A stretch of 12,207 bases of DNA from Phanerochaete sordida. Its lineage: Eukaryota; Basidiomycota; Agaricomycetes; Polyporales; Phanerochaetaceae. The notes below the pieces were generated by a model. That model saw only the letters and a program-made list of their open reading frames with translations, was not told the origin of the DNA and ran no database searches. The DNA lies in assembly GCA_019973155.2 (NCBI GenBank), contig BPQB01000211.1, positions 1 through 12,207 on the forward strand, written 5' to 3'. The first letter of the stretch is position 1; each line of letters begins with the position of its first letter. A program made the translations under genes and the position numbers. Shown one piece after another: positions 1 through 7,967 of the stretch.

Positions 1-216
1 AAAAGGAACCACACGACAATGGTTGTGCCGCCACAAGGAACCCGGCCCCAAATATGGGAAGTTTACAGCGTCTGTTGTCATGTGACGGCTGTCTCAACCC
101 GCTGCGGACGCCTGTTGGTTGCCCTGCGCGAGCGGAGGAGGAGGGGTGCGGCGGTCTGGCCAGCTCGGCGCCGCAAACCGGCAGCACTCGCCGGTCCCTC
201 GCTCGATCTCGCGACC

Positions 217-222
217 TATAAA
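217..222 (+). promoter_or_regulatory. TATA box ahead of array 1
   Basis: A TATAAA sits in an otherwise GC-rich context (GCGACCTATAAACG). A pyrimidine-rich stretch follows about 100 bases downstream, and the first repeat of array 1 lies at about 500. The same arrangement (TATAAA, then CT-rich DNA, then a spliced repeat array on the plus strand) recurs at 5224, which strengthens the call. The distance to the CT-rich stretch is longer than usual for a TATA-start site pair, so the start site itself is not fixed. Confidence 0.4.
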
Positions 223-324
223 CGTGCCTCTGCGACCTGGGATTTGTGGTGTCGGCACCGGGGATGCCGAGCGTGGGGTTCCCCGCACAGCGGCGGGTCC
301 CCCTGGCGTGCTACGACTACGGCT

Positions 325-463
325 ATCACTACGAGTGTGTCCCTTCCGTCCTGCCATCCCTCCCGCCTCCGCCTCGTGCCAAACGCGTGCCCCTCCTTTC
401 GCCCGCATACACTCGCCTCGCCCTCTCTCACTGCCTTATCGCATACAATCTCTGCTGCCCTCG
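325..463 (+). promoter_or_regulatory. CT-rich leader / likely transcription start zone of array 1
   Basis: The plus strand is dominated by C and T here (runs such as CCCTTCCGTCCTGCCATCCC and CGCCCTCTCTCACTGCC). Such tracts commonly mark transcription start zones of filamentous fungal genes. The stretch ends at a GTGAGT donor-like sequence (464), for which I found no convincing acceptor at normal distance. It therefore supports plus-strand transcription into array 1 but does not by itself define the first exon. Confidence 0.4.
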
Positions 464-499
464 GTGAGTCTCTCGGATGTCCCTCTCGCGGGACGCCCA

Positions 500-2140
500 G
501 AAATCGACTTTGCGCTGGGACGCCTTCGCGCGCGTCGCGTTCTGCTTATCGTGTTCAGCAGCGCGCGCCCGTCGACGCCTTGCTCGCCGGATCGCGAAAT
601 ATCCAATTTGGCGTGCTGCTCGCACCAAGGTCAGTGCCGCACGCATCGCTACAACCAAGTCATTACTCGCCGCGACTCTCCAGAGCCGCTCGCCGGAACG
701 CCAAAAATCGATTTTGCACCGCGCGCCCCCCACGCTCTGACACTGACGACCGCAGCGATGACGGCAGAAGCCTCGCGCACCGTCCCAGCGAACCCGCTCG
801 CCGGACGCCCAAAAATCAAGTTTCCGCCGGCTGCCCTTCGCGCACGACGACGGACGCTCGGCCTGCGCAGACGTCGAACGACGACGACGCCCCGCTCGCC
901 GGAAGTCGAAAAATCGAATTTCGACGGGCAGGCCTTAATTATGGCGGCCTGGACACCCTGAGGTGAGTGTGCGCTGCGTTTACTCGGCGGGATCGTGCTC
1001 ACCGAGTGGTTTCGCCAGCCGCGGCAGCCCTTGCTCGCCGGACGCAGGAATCTCGGCTTTCGACGCGCGGGCGGCGCGCGAGTATCTGGAGGCGGTGGGC
1101 AGCGTCAGCGAACGCGCAGGACGCAGGAACGGTGCGTGCGTACCGTGTTCCGTTGTGGAGACCCGCGCTGACTGTGTATCTTCGCCAGCCGCGGCGCCGC
1201 TCGCCGGGCGCGGAAATCTCGATTTTCGACGCGCGGCCCTCGCGCAGGCACCTGGAGGCGACGAACAAGGTCAGAACAGACGGAGAATACTCAGTAACCA
1301 CGCACTTACCCTGTGCGCGTCGCCGGAACCCTCGCGCGGCGCTCGCGCAGACCCCGCTCGCCGGACGGCGAAATCTCGAATTTCGACCCGCGGGCGCCGT
1401 GCAGGCCTCTGGCGGCGCAGGAGAAGGCCGGCGTCGCCATCGGACGCGAGTACGGTGCGCGCGCGCTGCGCTGCGTCCGGGAGAACTGCGCTGACCGCGT
1501 GTTTTGTGCAGCCGCGGCCATCTTGAATTTCGGCGCGCGCACCTCGCGCAGGTGTCTGGAGGCGACAAACAAGGTCAGTGCTTGCGGAGAAGTAAAACGG
1601 ACCACGCACTTACTCCGTTTACATCGCCAGAAGCCTCGCGCGGCCCTTTCCGCCGGACGACGAAATCTTTAATTTGGACGCGCGGACCTCGCGCAGGCAT
1701 CTAGGAGCGATGAATAAGGTCAGCATAGCCTTAGAAGGTAAAGGAACCACGTACTTACCTCTCGCGCGCCGCCAGAATCCTCACGCGGCCCTCGGCGAGG
1801 CCTTTCCGCCGGACGACGAAATCTCGAATTTGGACGCGCGGACCTCGCGCAGGTATCTGGAGGCGACAACAAAGGTCAGCACATACACAGAATCCAAATG
1901 AGCCGCGTACTTACCTTGTTTACGTTCCCAGAAACCTCGCGCGGCACCTGGCCAAGCGCTGGTCGCCGGACGGCGGTATCTTGAATTCCGACTCGCGCAG
2001 CGTTCTGGACGCGATAAAAGAGGTCAGCGCAGACCCAGAGTATGAACGAACCACGTACTTATGCCTCACGCATCGCCAGGACCCTCGTACGGCACTCTCC
2101 CGAGCGCTGCGCGCCGGACGTCGAAATCTTGAATTTCGAC
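500..2140 (+). repeat. Array 1: 13 copies of a palindrome-centred element
   Basis: A short motif of the form CGCCGGACG-nCGAAAT-5 nt-ATTTCGAC recurs 13 times. Approximate positions are 500-514, 595-611, 701-717, 811-824, 907-924, 1048-1063, 1211-1230, 1369-1386, 1519-1533, 1661-1680, 1817-1836, 1974-1991 and 2120-2140. The best copies contain an inverted repeat CGAAAT/ATTTCG with a CTCGA or CTTGA loop; the last has an 8-bp stem GTCGAAAT/ATTTCGAC. The first five are spaced about 96-109 bases apart and the last eight about 140-166 because introns lie between them. Downstream of the motif the later copies share CGCGGACCTCGCGCAGG and CTGGAGGCGAC. The early copies are more diverged. Confidence 0.85.
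1252..2062 (-). other. Minus-strand introns overlapping array 1 (alternative reading)
   Basis: Read on the minus strand, the same interval shows five introns of exactly 58 nt at 1252-1309, 1556-1613, 1701-1758, 1857-1914 and 2005-2062. Each has a CTGACCT branch site about 20 nt before a TCCAG or CCTAG acceptor, and four have a GTAAGT donor followed by RCGTGG. The fifth has ATAAGT, which should not work; a GTGAGG seven bases away could replace it. These signals are closer to consensus than the plus-strand ones in the same units. However, the unit at 1450-1511 looks spliced only on the plus strand. Exons between them are 87, 98 and 90 nt, again not frame-preserving. Confidence 0.4.
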
Positions 2141-2281
2141 CTGCGGGCGTCGCGCAGGCCCGTGGCCGCGTATCGGTGGCCTCTCGGAGCATCGGCGACG
2201 TCTGTACGACCAAGAAAGGGTGAGAAAGCAGTGAAATATCGTAGACGACGAAGACTGACCGTGCGCGATGACAGCCTGCAG

Positions 2282-2958
2282 CTCGCGCGGCGTCGACGCG
2301 GAACGACGCCGACGCGCATCTTCGTCCATGTCCGCGCCGAAGCAGGCCGGAATCTTCAAGAACGAGCGCGGCGCGGGTCGTCGTCGATGCGCGACGGCGC
2401 GGACGCTCGACTCCGCGACGAGCGGCGGCCGCCGGACGACGGCGCCGCGCTCTCGCCTGCGTCCTTGGCAGCGACGTCTAGCGTCGTCTCGGCCGCCTGG
2501 TACGCGGCTCGTGGTAAGTGCTCGCTCAATAACTCCAGCAGAGCCGTGCTCACCGTGTGCACCAGAACGCTCCCGCCCTGCGACGACCCGCGCCGCCCCG
2601 ACCGCGACCTCTTCCCGTCCCAGCCTTCGCCCGGCGACCGCTCCGAGGTGCAGCGGTCGTCCGCCTTCGTGCGGTTGCGCAAGTACGTCCCGGCGCGCGT
2701 CGTCGCGAAGGCCTACGAGAACGCGGTCAGCCCGAGAACAGCCCGGAACGGCCCGACCACAGCGTGCGTACCTCCCTGACGCCCTGCCGACGCACCCCCG
2801 ACGCCGTCCACGCCTCTTCTAGGCTGTTGAGACTCCGGCGAGGCCGACGCTCGCCGCGCGGCCGTCCATCCGTCCACGAAGACGTCGAGCGCCCGTCGGC
2901 CGTTCGACGCGCGGACGGCGCGCGCGGGTGCCGGCGTCGCCGCGGGAACGTCTTGTAA
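2282..2958 (+). CDS. Possible coding tail of array 1 transcript, unrecognised
   Basis: From 2282 to 2763 one plus-strand frame (codons starting at 2282) stays open with a strong excess of G/C at third positions. Between 2567 and 2725 this is nearly complete, a pattern not expected by chance in every frame. The most protein-like stretch reads QRSSAFVRLRKYVPARVVAK. A 59-nt intron (2764-2822, GTGCGT to CTTCTAG) would join this frame to the third-position-biased frame of 2823-2955, ending in TAA at 2956-2958, and AATAAA follows at 3050. The frame extends upstream through array-1 DNA to an ATG at 2042, but I cannot fix a start. I recognise no family. A GTAAGT...CACCAG intron at 2514-2565 would break the frame, so it is either not used or the frame is a relic. 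Alternatively this is noncoding sequence derived from an old gene. Confidence 0.3.
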
Positions 2959-3030
2959 AGGTGCGTCGACATCTTCTCGTGCGTTCGGGTGCGGCGCGCG
3001 TGCGCTTCCGTGGCTTCATTGAGAGTTGCG

Positions 3031-3047
3031 GGCGGCGGCGGCGGCGG
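3031..3047. repeat. GGC trinucleotide run
   Basis: A short perfect GGC/GCG microsatellite lies just before the AATAAA at 3050. A similar run occurs at 11226-11241. Confidence 0.8.
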
Positions 3048-3049
3048 GT

Positions 3050-3055
3050 AATAAA
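3050..3055 (+). terminator. Polyadenylation-type AATAAA
   Basis: AATAAA lies 92 bases after the TAA that ends the possible coding tail of array 1, at a switch from GC-rich to AT-richer sequence. It would mark the 3' end of a plus-strand array-1 transcript. Fungal polyadenylation signals are degenerate, so this is only supportive. Confidence 0.35.
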
Positions 3056-3067
3056 TGAGTGAATTTC

Positions 3068-3129
3068 CTAAATACCACGAAAATGAGTGTTTGAGCATAC
3101 CGTGGGATCTGCGTGACGAATCGACTCAC
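3068..3129 (-). other. Isolated minus-strand intron-like sequence
   Basis: On the minus strand, CACACAG|GTGAGT at 3129 is followed 62 bases later by TATTTAG at 3068, with a CTCAT that could serve as branch site. The upstream sequence (3133-3252) contains the tiny ORF at 3193-3252. This suggests a minus-strand transcript starting around 3250-3350 and reading towards array 1, but I could not extend it into a gene. Confidence 0.3.
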
Positions 3130-3192
3130 CTGTGTGCGCTCCGAGACCGCCGTGCGCTGCGCTGCCACCCTGTCCTCGTCGCGCGTGGGCGC

Positions 3193-3252
3193 CTATTGTC
3201 CCGGGAGTTCGTCGAGGTCGCGCGGCCGCCGCTCGTGCTGGTTCTGGGACAT
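3193..3252 (-). CDS. 19-residue ORF, doubtful
   Basis: An ATG followed by 18 codons and TAG, reading MSQNQHERRPRDLDELPGQ. It lies upstream of the minus-strand GTGAGT donor at 3129 and may be an upstream ORF or the start of a degraded gene. No family is recognised. Translation is unproven. Confidence 0.12.
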   Translation of the reverse strand: MSQNQHERRPRDLDELPGQ

Positions 3253-3670
3253 CCGGGTCTTTGTGGGCTTGAGTAAGTGCTTTTGGGGCTGTCTGGGTAT
3301 CTGTGGGAAGTGTGAGTGAGAAAATCCTTGAGATCGGAGCAAATCAGTTGGAAGTTACCAGCCCTGGTGACCGGCTCCGGAAGGCAGACGAGGTCGGTCA
3401 GTAGGTGAGCGGCCTTGAGCGCAGTAGAGAGCGGAGAACGAGGCGTGTGCGGTGCATGGTGGGTGTGCGCGAGAGAGACAGACGGACAGAGAAAGCAGCC
3501 GAAAATCACACCGGGCTCTCGCAGTCCAGACGGCACACCTCCGTCTCCGACAGATCAAATTGCCGCACACAGCCTTCGGGAACGGGCACAAATTTTGCCC
3601 ATCATGCGCTGGCAGCGGCGTTGCCACCGCCAACGCACCCTGGGTGTCGGAAAGCGCCCTCGGGCTGGAA

Positions 3671-3706
3671 GACTCGGAACTAACCCGTCTGGGCTAGTTC
3701 CCGAGT
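3671..3706. repeat. Imperfect hairpin, about 15-bp stem
   Basis: GACTCGGAACTAACCC and GGCTAGTTCCCGAGTC are reverse complements apart from one bulged base and one mismatch, separated by a few bases (GTCTG). It could form a compact cruciform or RNA hairpin. It is not a tRNA: there is no D-arm or anticodon-arm geometry around it. Confidence 0.75.
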
Positions 3707-3941
3707 CCTCCACTCCGAAAGCACTCTCCGGCACACCAGGCCATTGCTACACCCCTGTCCACAAAAAATATATTCTATCTACTACGGTACAGTACTATAC
3801 ATCCCAGAACAGGTGCCCAGAGAGCTGTCGGGAGCTCAGAGGGCACAGGGCACGGAGCACTTTGTCAGCGCTCCCACGGCGGGTCCGAAACAGCGTCCCC
3901 GAGCGGGAGCGTCTGATTGCCCGCCGCACGACGCGAGGCTA

Positions 3942-3970
3942 ATTCCGGCGACGCTTGCGTCGCTCGGAAT
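3942..3970. repeat. 13-bp inverted repeat with a 2-nt loop
   Basis: ATTCCGGCGACGC, then TT, then GCGTCGC-T-CGGAAT. The arms are fully complementary except for a single extra T in the right arm. It is the strongest hairpin in the intergenic region and may be a protein-binding palindrome, a structured RNA end or a relic of a small mobile element. No terminal repeats or target duplications were seen. Confidence 0.75.
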
Positions 3971-4384
3971 GCCGTCGCGACGGCTGTCCAGGCATCAGCC
4001 AAGCTGACATCTCCGGGCCAGCCTATCAGCTCGCCGGCGGCCGCAGCGGAGCAGGGCGAGCACCCCGGGGATGGCAGCTTGGATGATGCATGAGCAAAGC
4101 GACTCACCTTGTGCGAATCGGCCCCAGAGACGAGGACGTCGGCCTCAGAGTGCTCGAGGTGTGAACGGCTGTGGGAGTATTTTGGTGAAAAATCCGGCAC
4201 GAGAAACCAGATGCTCACCAATTTTGCAGATTCGGACATCGCGCGCACCCGCCATTCCCGTCGCGCAGCATCCGCGAGGACGGCGGGCGCGCTCGAGGCG
4301 GGCGGGCGGCGGAGGACGACGAGCGGAGGGAAGATCTGGAGAGATCGCGCTGATCGCTTGTGCCTGCGCCACGAAGCTGGCGCC

Positions 4385-4706
4385 AATCTCGCGCCCCGCG
4401 CCCCCGCGCGCTTTCGCGCCTGCCCGCCGTCCTCCTCCTCCCGCTGTCTCCCCGCCGTCCTCCCCGACTCTCTGCAGCCCTCCCGCCTTGTTTCTTTCTA
4501 CTTTTACACACGAAGCGCCGGTATACCGTGCAAGAAACACACGTGCAGCTCGGCACGCGCGGGATTCGCCTCAAAACGCGAGATTCGGCTCGCCTACGCG
4601 CTCTGTGCACCGAGCGACGTGTGCTCGCCGAGCGGACTGGCAGGTGAGCCCGGGTTGCATCAGACGCCAATAATTTGCTGATGGACACTTGGCGTGACGT
4701 TTCAAG
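4385..4706 (+). promoter_or_regulatory. CT-rich leader followed by an intron-like sequence
   Basis: A pyrimidine-rich tract (about 4385-4505) resembles the leaders before arrays 1 and 2. It is followed by a plus-strand intron candidate at 4644-4706 (63 nt): GGCAG|GTGAGC at the start, GCGTGAC as possible branch site and TTTCAAG at the end. The presumed first exon (about 4505-4643) contains no ATG, so any transcript here would begin noncoding. I cannot extend it into a gene, and the sequence to 5200 shows no convincing further exons. Confidence 0.3.
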
Positions 4707-4912
4707 CGGCCCGGGGGCGACGACGCGGCGGAATCTCTGCGTTCTCGGCCGACTGGCGCAAGCGACGCGTCGCAGGAATCCTGGGCGAGGTGTCAGGATT
4801 TGGCAGGGAGAGTCTCGCGGAGGGCTACATAGTGGGTCAGAATACCTCTCCTAACATCTTCCGAGCTCACTCTTTCTGCCACTCTGCGCGAAACGTCTGC
4901 TTTCGCGTTGGA

Positions 4913-4984
4913 ATGGCCGCGCAGAGCACCCCCTCCTCGTCCCAGAATACGACCGCCGGACGCAACCACCCCGGCCGGGACTGA
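4913..4984 (+). CDS. 23-residue ORF, doubtful
   Basis: An ATG in a good context (GGAATGGCC), followed by 22 codons and TGA, reading MAAQSTPSSSQNTTAGRNHP plus GRD. It lies between the CT-rich tract at 4385 and the promoter of array 2. It resembles no family I know and may be chance. Confidence 0.12.
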   Translation: MAAQSTPSSSQNTTAGRNHPGRD

Positions 4985-5223
4985 GCTCGCTTACGCGCCC
5001 ATCAGCGGCGAAGTCCATCAACCCAGAACGCTGGGCCTGCGGCGTCCGCTAGCCTCTCGCACTTACGAAATGACCGCACGGCTGCGGCGACCTCGACAGC
5101 GACCGGCTCGTTTCACGTCAGCGAGGCGGTCACTCGAGCAACGAGGGTCGGCGAGACGTGGAGTTTGGACGAAGCGTGGGTGTCGTACGAGTGCACGGAG
5201 GTCCGTGCGCAGCCGTTTGCGGG

Positions 5224-5229
5224 TATAAA
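5224..5229 (+). promoter_or_regulatory. TATA box of array 2
   Basis: GGGTATAAAGG about 30-40 bases before a strongly pyrimidine-rich tract (5262-5345). The spacing fits a TATA box and start site for the array-2 transcript. Confidence 0.55.
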
Positions 5230-5261
5230 GGTGAGCGGCCGTCCACCTCGATTCTGCAGCC

Positions 5262-5345
5262 AGTGGCTTCCTCCTCCCCCTCCCAGCCTCTCCAGCCTCT
5301 CGCCTCTCCTCCACACTCCTCCAGCCCATATCTCTCCCCTCGCCA
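5262..5345 (+). promoter_or_regulatory. CT-rich start zone of array 2
   Basis: Almost uninterrupted C/T on the plus strand (repeated CCTCTCC, CTCCTCC, CCCTCCC words), directly downstream of the TATA box. The first good donor of array 2 is at 5553, so the first exon would be about 290 nt. An ATG at 5405 opens a frame of about 60 codons that, after splicing, ends in TGA in exon 2. It is not a recognised protein. Confidence 0.5.
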
Positions 5346-6326
5346 TCTTCGTCTTCGCCGCCGTCGCCGAACCGCCTTCACGCCGCCGCTCTCGACGTGC
5401 TCGCATGCCGCCACCACGCTCCGGGCGGCGCGGCTGTTCGACTCGTACCCTCGACTGCGCGCCGCCATCCAGGACCCAGGCGCAGCCTCGTCAGCATCGG
5501 CTCCGCCTGTCCGATTGCGCTCTGCTCCAGGGCGTCCCCGGACCCCGTGACGGTAAGTCTCTCGCACCCGGTATTCGCGTGATCGCGCTGACCTTTATCT
5601 TTGCAGCGAGCCTGGCACTATGCCTACTAGCCTCATGAAAACGCCATCGCGGCCGCGGTAAGTAAGCCCTGCCTATTCTACTTCTCGCTTGAACTCACCT
5701 TCAACGCTGCAGCGATCAGACCTGATTAGAAGGTACGCTACCTTTTACTTATGTTCGCGCATCGTCACTGACCCGATGCACATCCCAGATTGGCGAAGGA
5801 TCTGCGCACACCGTCGCCCCAGCGATCCGGCTCGCGCCCCGTGGCTGGCGAGCGAAGCATGCCGTCGGACACGTCGACGGCGTCCCGCACAGGTACGTGC
5901 CTTCTCGCTGCGCGCCACGACCATCGCGACCGCCCCGCACGTCTGCTCATCGTCTACGTTCGCAGCCGCGCCGTCGCAGACAGCGAGAACGCCGTGGCCG
6001 TGGACGTCCCGCCGCATCGGCTGTTCGTCGCGGCGGCTGTGCCCTCATTGGCCGTCCGCCGCTCTCGTCGCTAACGCGCTCGTGAGCCGCGTCTGGACCG
6101 CGCCCAGTCCCGCCCTCGCTGGGTTCGACGCGCGCTGGGCAGGCCTCTTCGGCCGGCGTACCTGGGTCCCGAGTCCCGGGACATGGCGACCAGACCGCTG
6201 CGGACGCCAACCTCGCGTGAACGGTAAGTATTCTCGCGTTATCCTTGGGTCAGATAGACGTACTGACCTCTGATTAACTAGAAATCGGACCGTCCAAGCG
6301 GTCGGCTCACATGGAATTACACAGCG

Positions 6327-7250
6327 GTAAGTACTCGTTTAGCACGACGCGACGTGTTCAATGCTGGAAGTCAGACACTGACCGTGTCATTACAGCTCTT
6401 GAACACGCTTCTTGCTCGCAGGGATTACCAGGTAAGTAAATTTTGTTACTAATCGAATGACCGTGCGCTGAATTCAAGCTGACCAGTTTATCCGTGCCAC
6501 CACCCCAAACCTCTCGAAATGTACACGCAGGCCGTCGCCGCTTATCCAGGTAAGTAGACGACCTCAACATCTTCGTAGCATGTGCTTATCTTGCTCCGTA
6601 GGTGCCGCCAACATGGCCGGGCTCGAACCGCCGCGCCGTCGAGCCTGGCCGGCTGCTCTCGAGCTAGGCCAGGTAAGCACCACGTTGATACGCTCCCTTA
6701 CACTTTACTGACCTCCCTCGCTTCGTCGTTTCAAGGCGACGCGACCGGGTCTGCAGCTGGTAAGTTTGTTTCTATGCCCGGCCTTAATAATTGTTAACGA
6801 GATTATGCAGGCTGTGGGCGCGCATCGACGCTGCCTGCGTTCGCAGACGCGCTCTACGATGCCGAGACGTCGTTCGTCTCAGACGCAGGCCCCTCGCGTC
6901 TTTGATTAATTGCAAAGGTACGTTATAAGGTGTCCATTGACTCGTGACCGCTCGATTAATTAACTAGCTTTATAGCGACAGCAATCTCAGCCTATCGACT
7001 CTCTCAAACCTCTCGAAGGTCGACACACGGTTACCTAGGTATGTAACACGCCCTCTGATTGTTAACCTTCGTCACTGACCTCGCTCGATGTCCTATTTTG
7101 TAGATTGAAGCACATCGGCCGCATAGCAGGGTAAGTGCCGCTTCTTATCAATTTTATTAGCCTTCACTAACGTTTGTACGCCCTGTAGATCCGTCAATAA
7201 GTCGCGAGCAGGCTGGCCTTTACCAGAGCCAGTACGGCGAACCAACAAAG
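6327..7250 (+). repeat. Array 2 long unit 1 (order a-b-c-d-e-b'-f-g)
   Basis: A 924-bp unit opening with the intron that holds the invariant 26-nt core. Exons in order: a 6396-6431, b 6487-6549, c 6602-6672, d 6736-6759, e 6811-6917, b' 6976-7038, f 7104-7130, g 7189-7250. Exon e holds nested inverted repeats (GCCTGCGT at 6833 with ACGCAGGC at 6883; GAGACG/CGTCTC inside). Exons b and b' share the AACCTCTCGAA core and appear to be paralogous within the unit. Confidence 0.7.
6353..6378 (+). repeat. Invariant 26-nt intronic core, copy 1
   Basis: Begins CGTGTTCAATG and ends GAAGTCAGACAC, followed by TGAC so that the branch site CTGAC overlaps its end. It lies inside intron 6327-6395. The first nine bases are perfectly complementary to TTGAACACG at 6399-6407, just inside the next exon. 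Confidence 0.9.
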
Positions 7251-7272
7251 GTAAGTCATTCCTTACTAGCAT

Positions 7273-7298
7273 CGTGTTCAATGCTGGAAGTCAGACAC
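7273..7298 (+). repeat. Invariant 26-nt intronic core, copy 2
   Basis: Identical core in intron 7251-7315. The following bases are TGAGC, so the usual CTGAC branch site reads CTGAG here. Confidence 0.9.
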
Positions 7299-7945
7299 TG
7301 AGCATATCGCTATAGGGCTCTGGTGTCGAATTGCACGCCACCTAATCGCAAGGGCTCCCAGGTAAGTGGGTTTTCTTACCTATTAATCGTCCGTACGCTT
7401 AATATAAGTCTGCCAGGTCGCTCGTGTTATCGTACCTAACCTCTCGAGATGTCGCCCAGGCCATCGCACCTGCGCCGGTAAGTAAGCGAGCTTGTAGTCT
7501 TTGTAGTGAATGCTCACCTCGCTCTGTAGGATCCGCTACTACACCCGGTGGCGAACGGCCAGAGGGCTTCGTCGGCTGCTCTCGAGCTAACCTAGGTAAG
7601 CACTACATTACTGCGACCCTTACAGTCCGCTGACCCCTCTCGCTTCGTCGCTACAAAGCGACGCGACTGGATCCGCGGCCAGTAAGTATTCTCTCATGCC
7701 CGCGGGATGACGGCGGTTTACGCGGTCATATAGGCCGCTGACCGTGCGAAGCGGCCGCCTACGACCACGACCGCTCTGTCTGGCTCGAGCACAGGGCCCT
7801 GGCGCCGTCGGTGTATCCCGGAGGTGCGTCGGAGGCCCTGTGTTTTACCCATGACCGCTTGACTAACAAATATATTACCAGAGCGACTAAAAATCAAGGT
7901 ACGGACTCCCTCAAACCTCTCGAAGGTCGCCATGCGACTATAGCG

Positions 7946-7967
7946 GTATGTAATACCTTTTGTATCG
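7946..7967 (+). other. Relic of a lost splice donor at the duplication joint
   Basis: After the b' exon sequence comes GTATGTAATACC, the start of the b'-to-f intron found at 8452 and 8891. It stops after a few bases and runs into GTATCG|GTAAGTAAGC, the end of a b exon with the b-to-c intron. The joint therefore looks like a recombination scar inside the 7882-7967 exon. Confidence 0.6.

Larger units (their letters stand above)
464..3055 (+). ncRNA. Candidate spliced plus-strand transcript carrying array 1
   Basis: Plus-strand introns proposed by eye are 630-683, 963-1018, 1132-1188, 1270-1350, 1450-1511, 1574-1630, 1719-1775, 1875-1931, 2023-2079 and 2220-2281. The four at 1574-2079 are all exactly 57 nt, with GTCAG donors, CTTAC (or CTCAC) as possible branch site and CCAG acceptors. 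Those at 1132, 1450 and 2220 have CTGAC branch sites. Exons between them are 62 to 140 nt. In one frame the repeat reads like SPDGEISNFDARTSRRYLEA, but exon lengths (62, 88, 99, 91) do not keep that frame from copy to copy. I therefore call it noncoding or formerly coding. A TATA box and CT-rich leader upstream and AATAAA at 3050 favour this strand. The main rival is a minus-strand transcript, listed separately. Confidence 0.4.
3256..4384. other. Intergenic region without a convincing gene
   Basis: Open frames here (for example a minus-strand frame over 3126-3536 and another over 3865-4386) lack third-position bias, change character along their length and cross splice-like signals. I treat them as chance. 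What the region does hold is two strong inverted repeats (separate entries), an AT-rich patch around 3768-3800 (a run of A followed by TATATTC and GTACAGTACTATAC) and a minus-strand GTGAGT donor-like site at about 4109. Confidence 0.5.

Noticed and set aside
486..2219. Repeat protein or processed repeat-peptide precursor encoded by array 1 (SPDxEISNFDAR...SRR)
   Set aside because: The motif frame is attractive, but exon lengths of 62, 88, 99 and 91 nt do not keep it across copies and early copies do not match. No signal peptide is visible.
2514..2565. Plus-strand intron GTAAGT...CTCAC...CACCAG in the coding-like tail
   Set aside because: It has good signals but splicing makes a TGA at the joint in the biased frame, while the unspliced frame stays open. 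Left as unresolved rather than annotated; its reverse complement also resembles an intron.
3126..3536. Minus-strand open frame of 136 codons
   Set aside because: Its composition shifts along its length, it lacks third-position bias and it reads through splice-like signals.
3671..3706. tRNA or tRNA-like gene
   Set aside because: Only a single long hairpin is present; no cloverleaf arms or A/B box promoter elements flank it.
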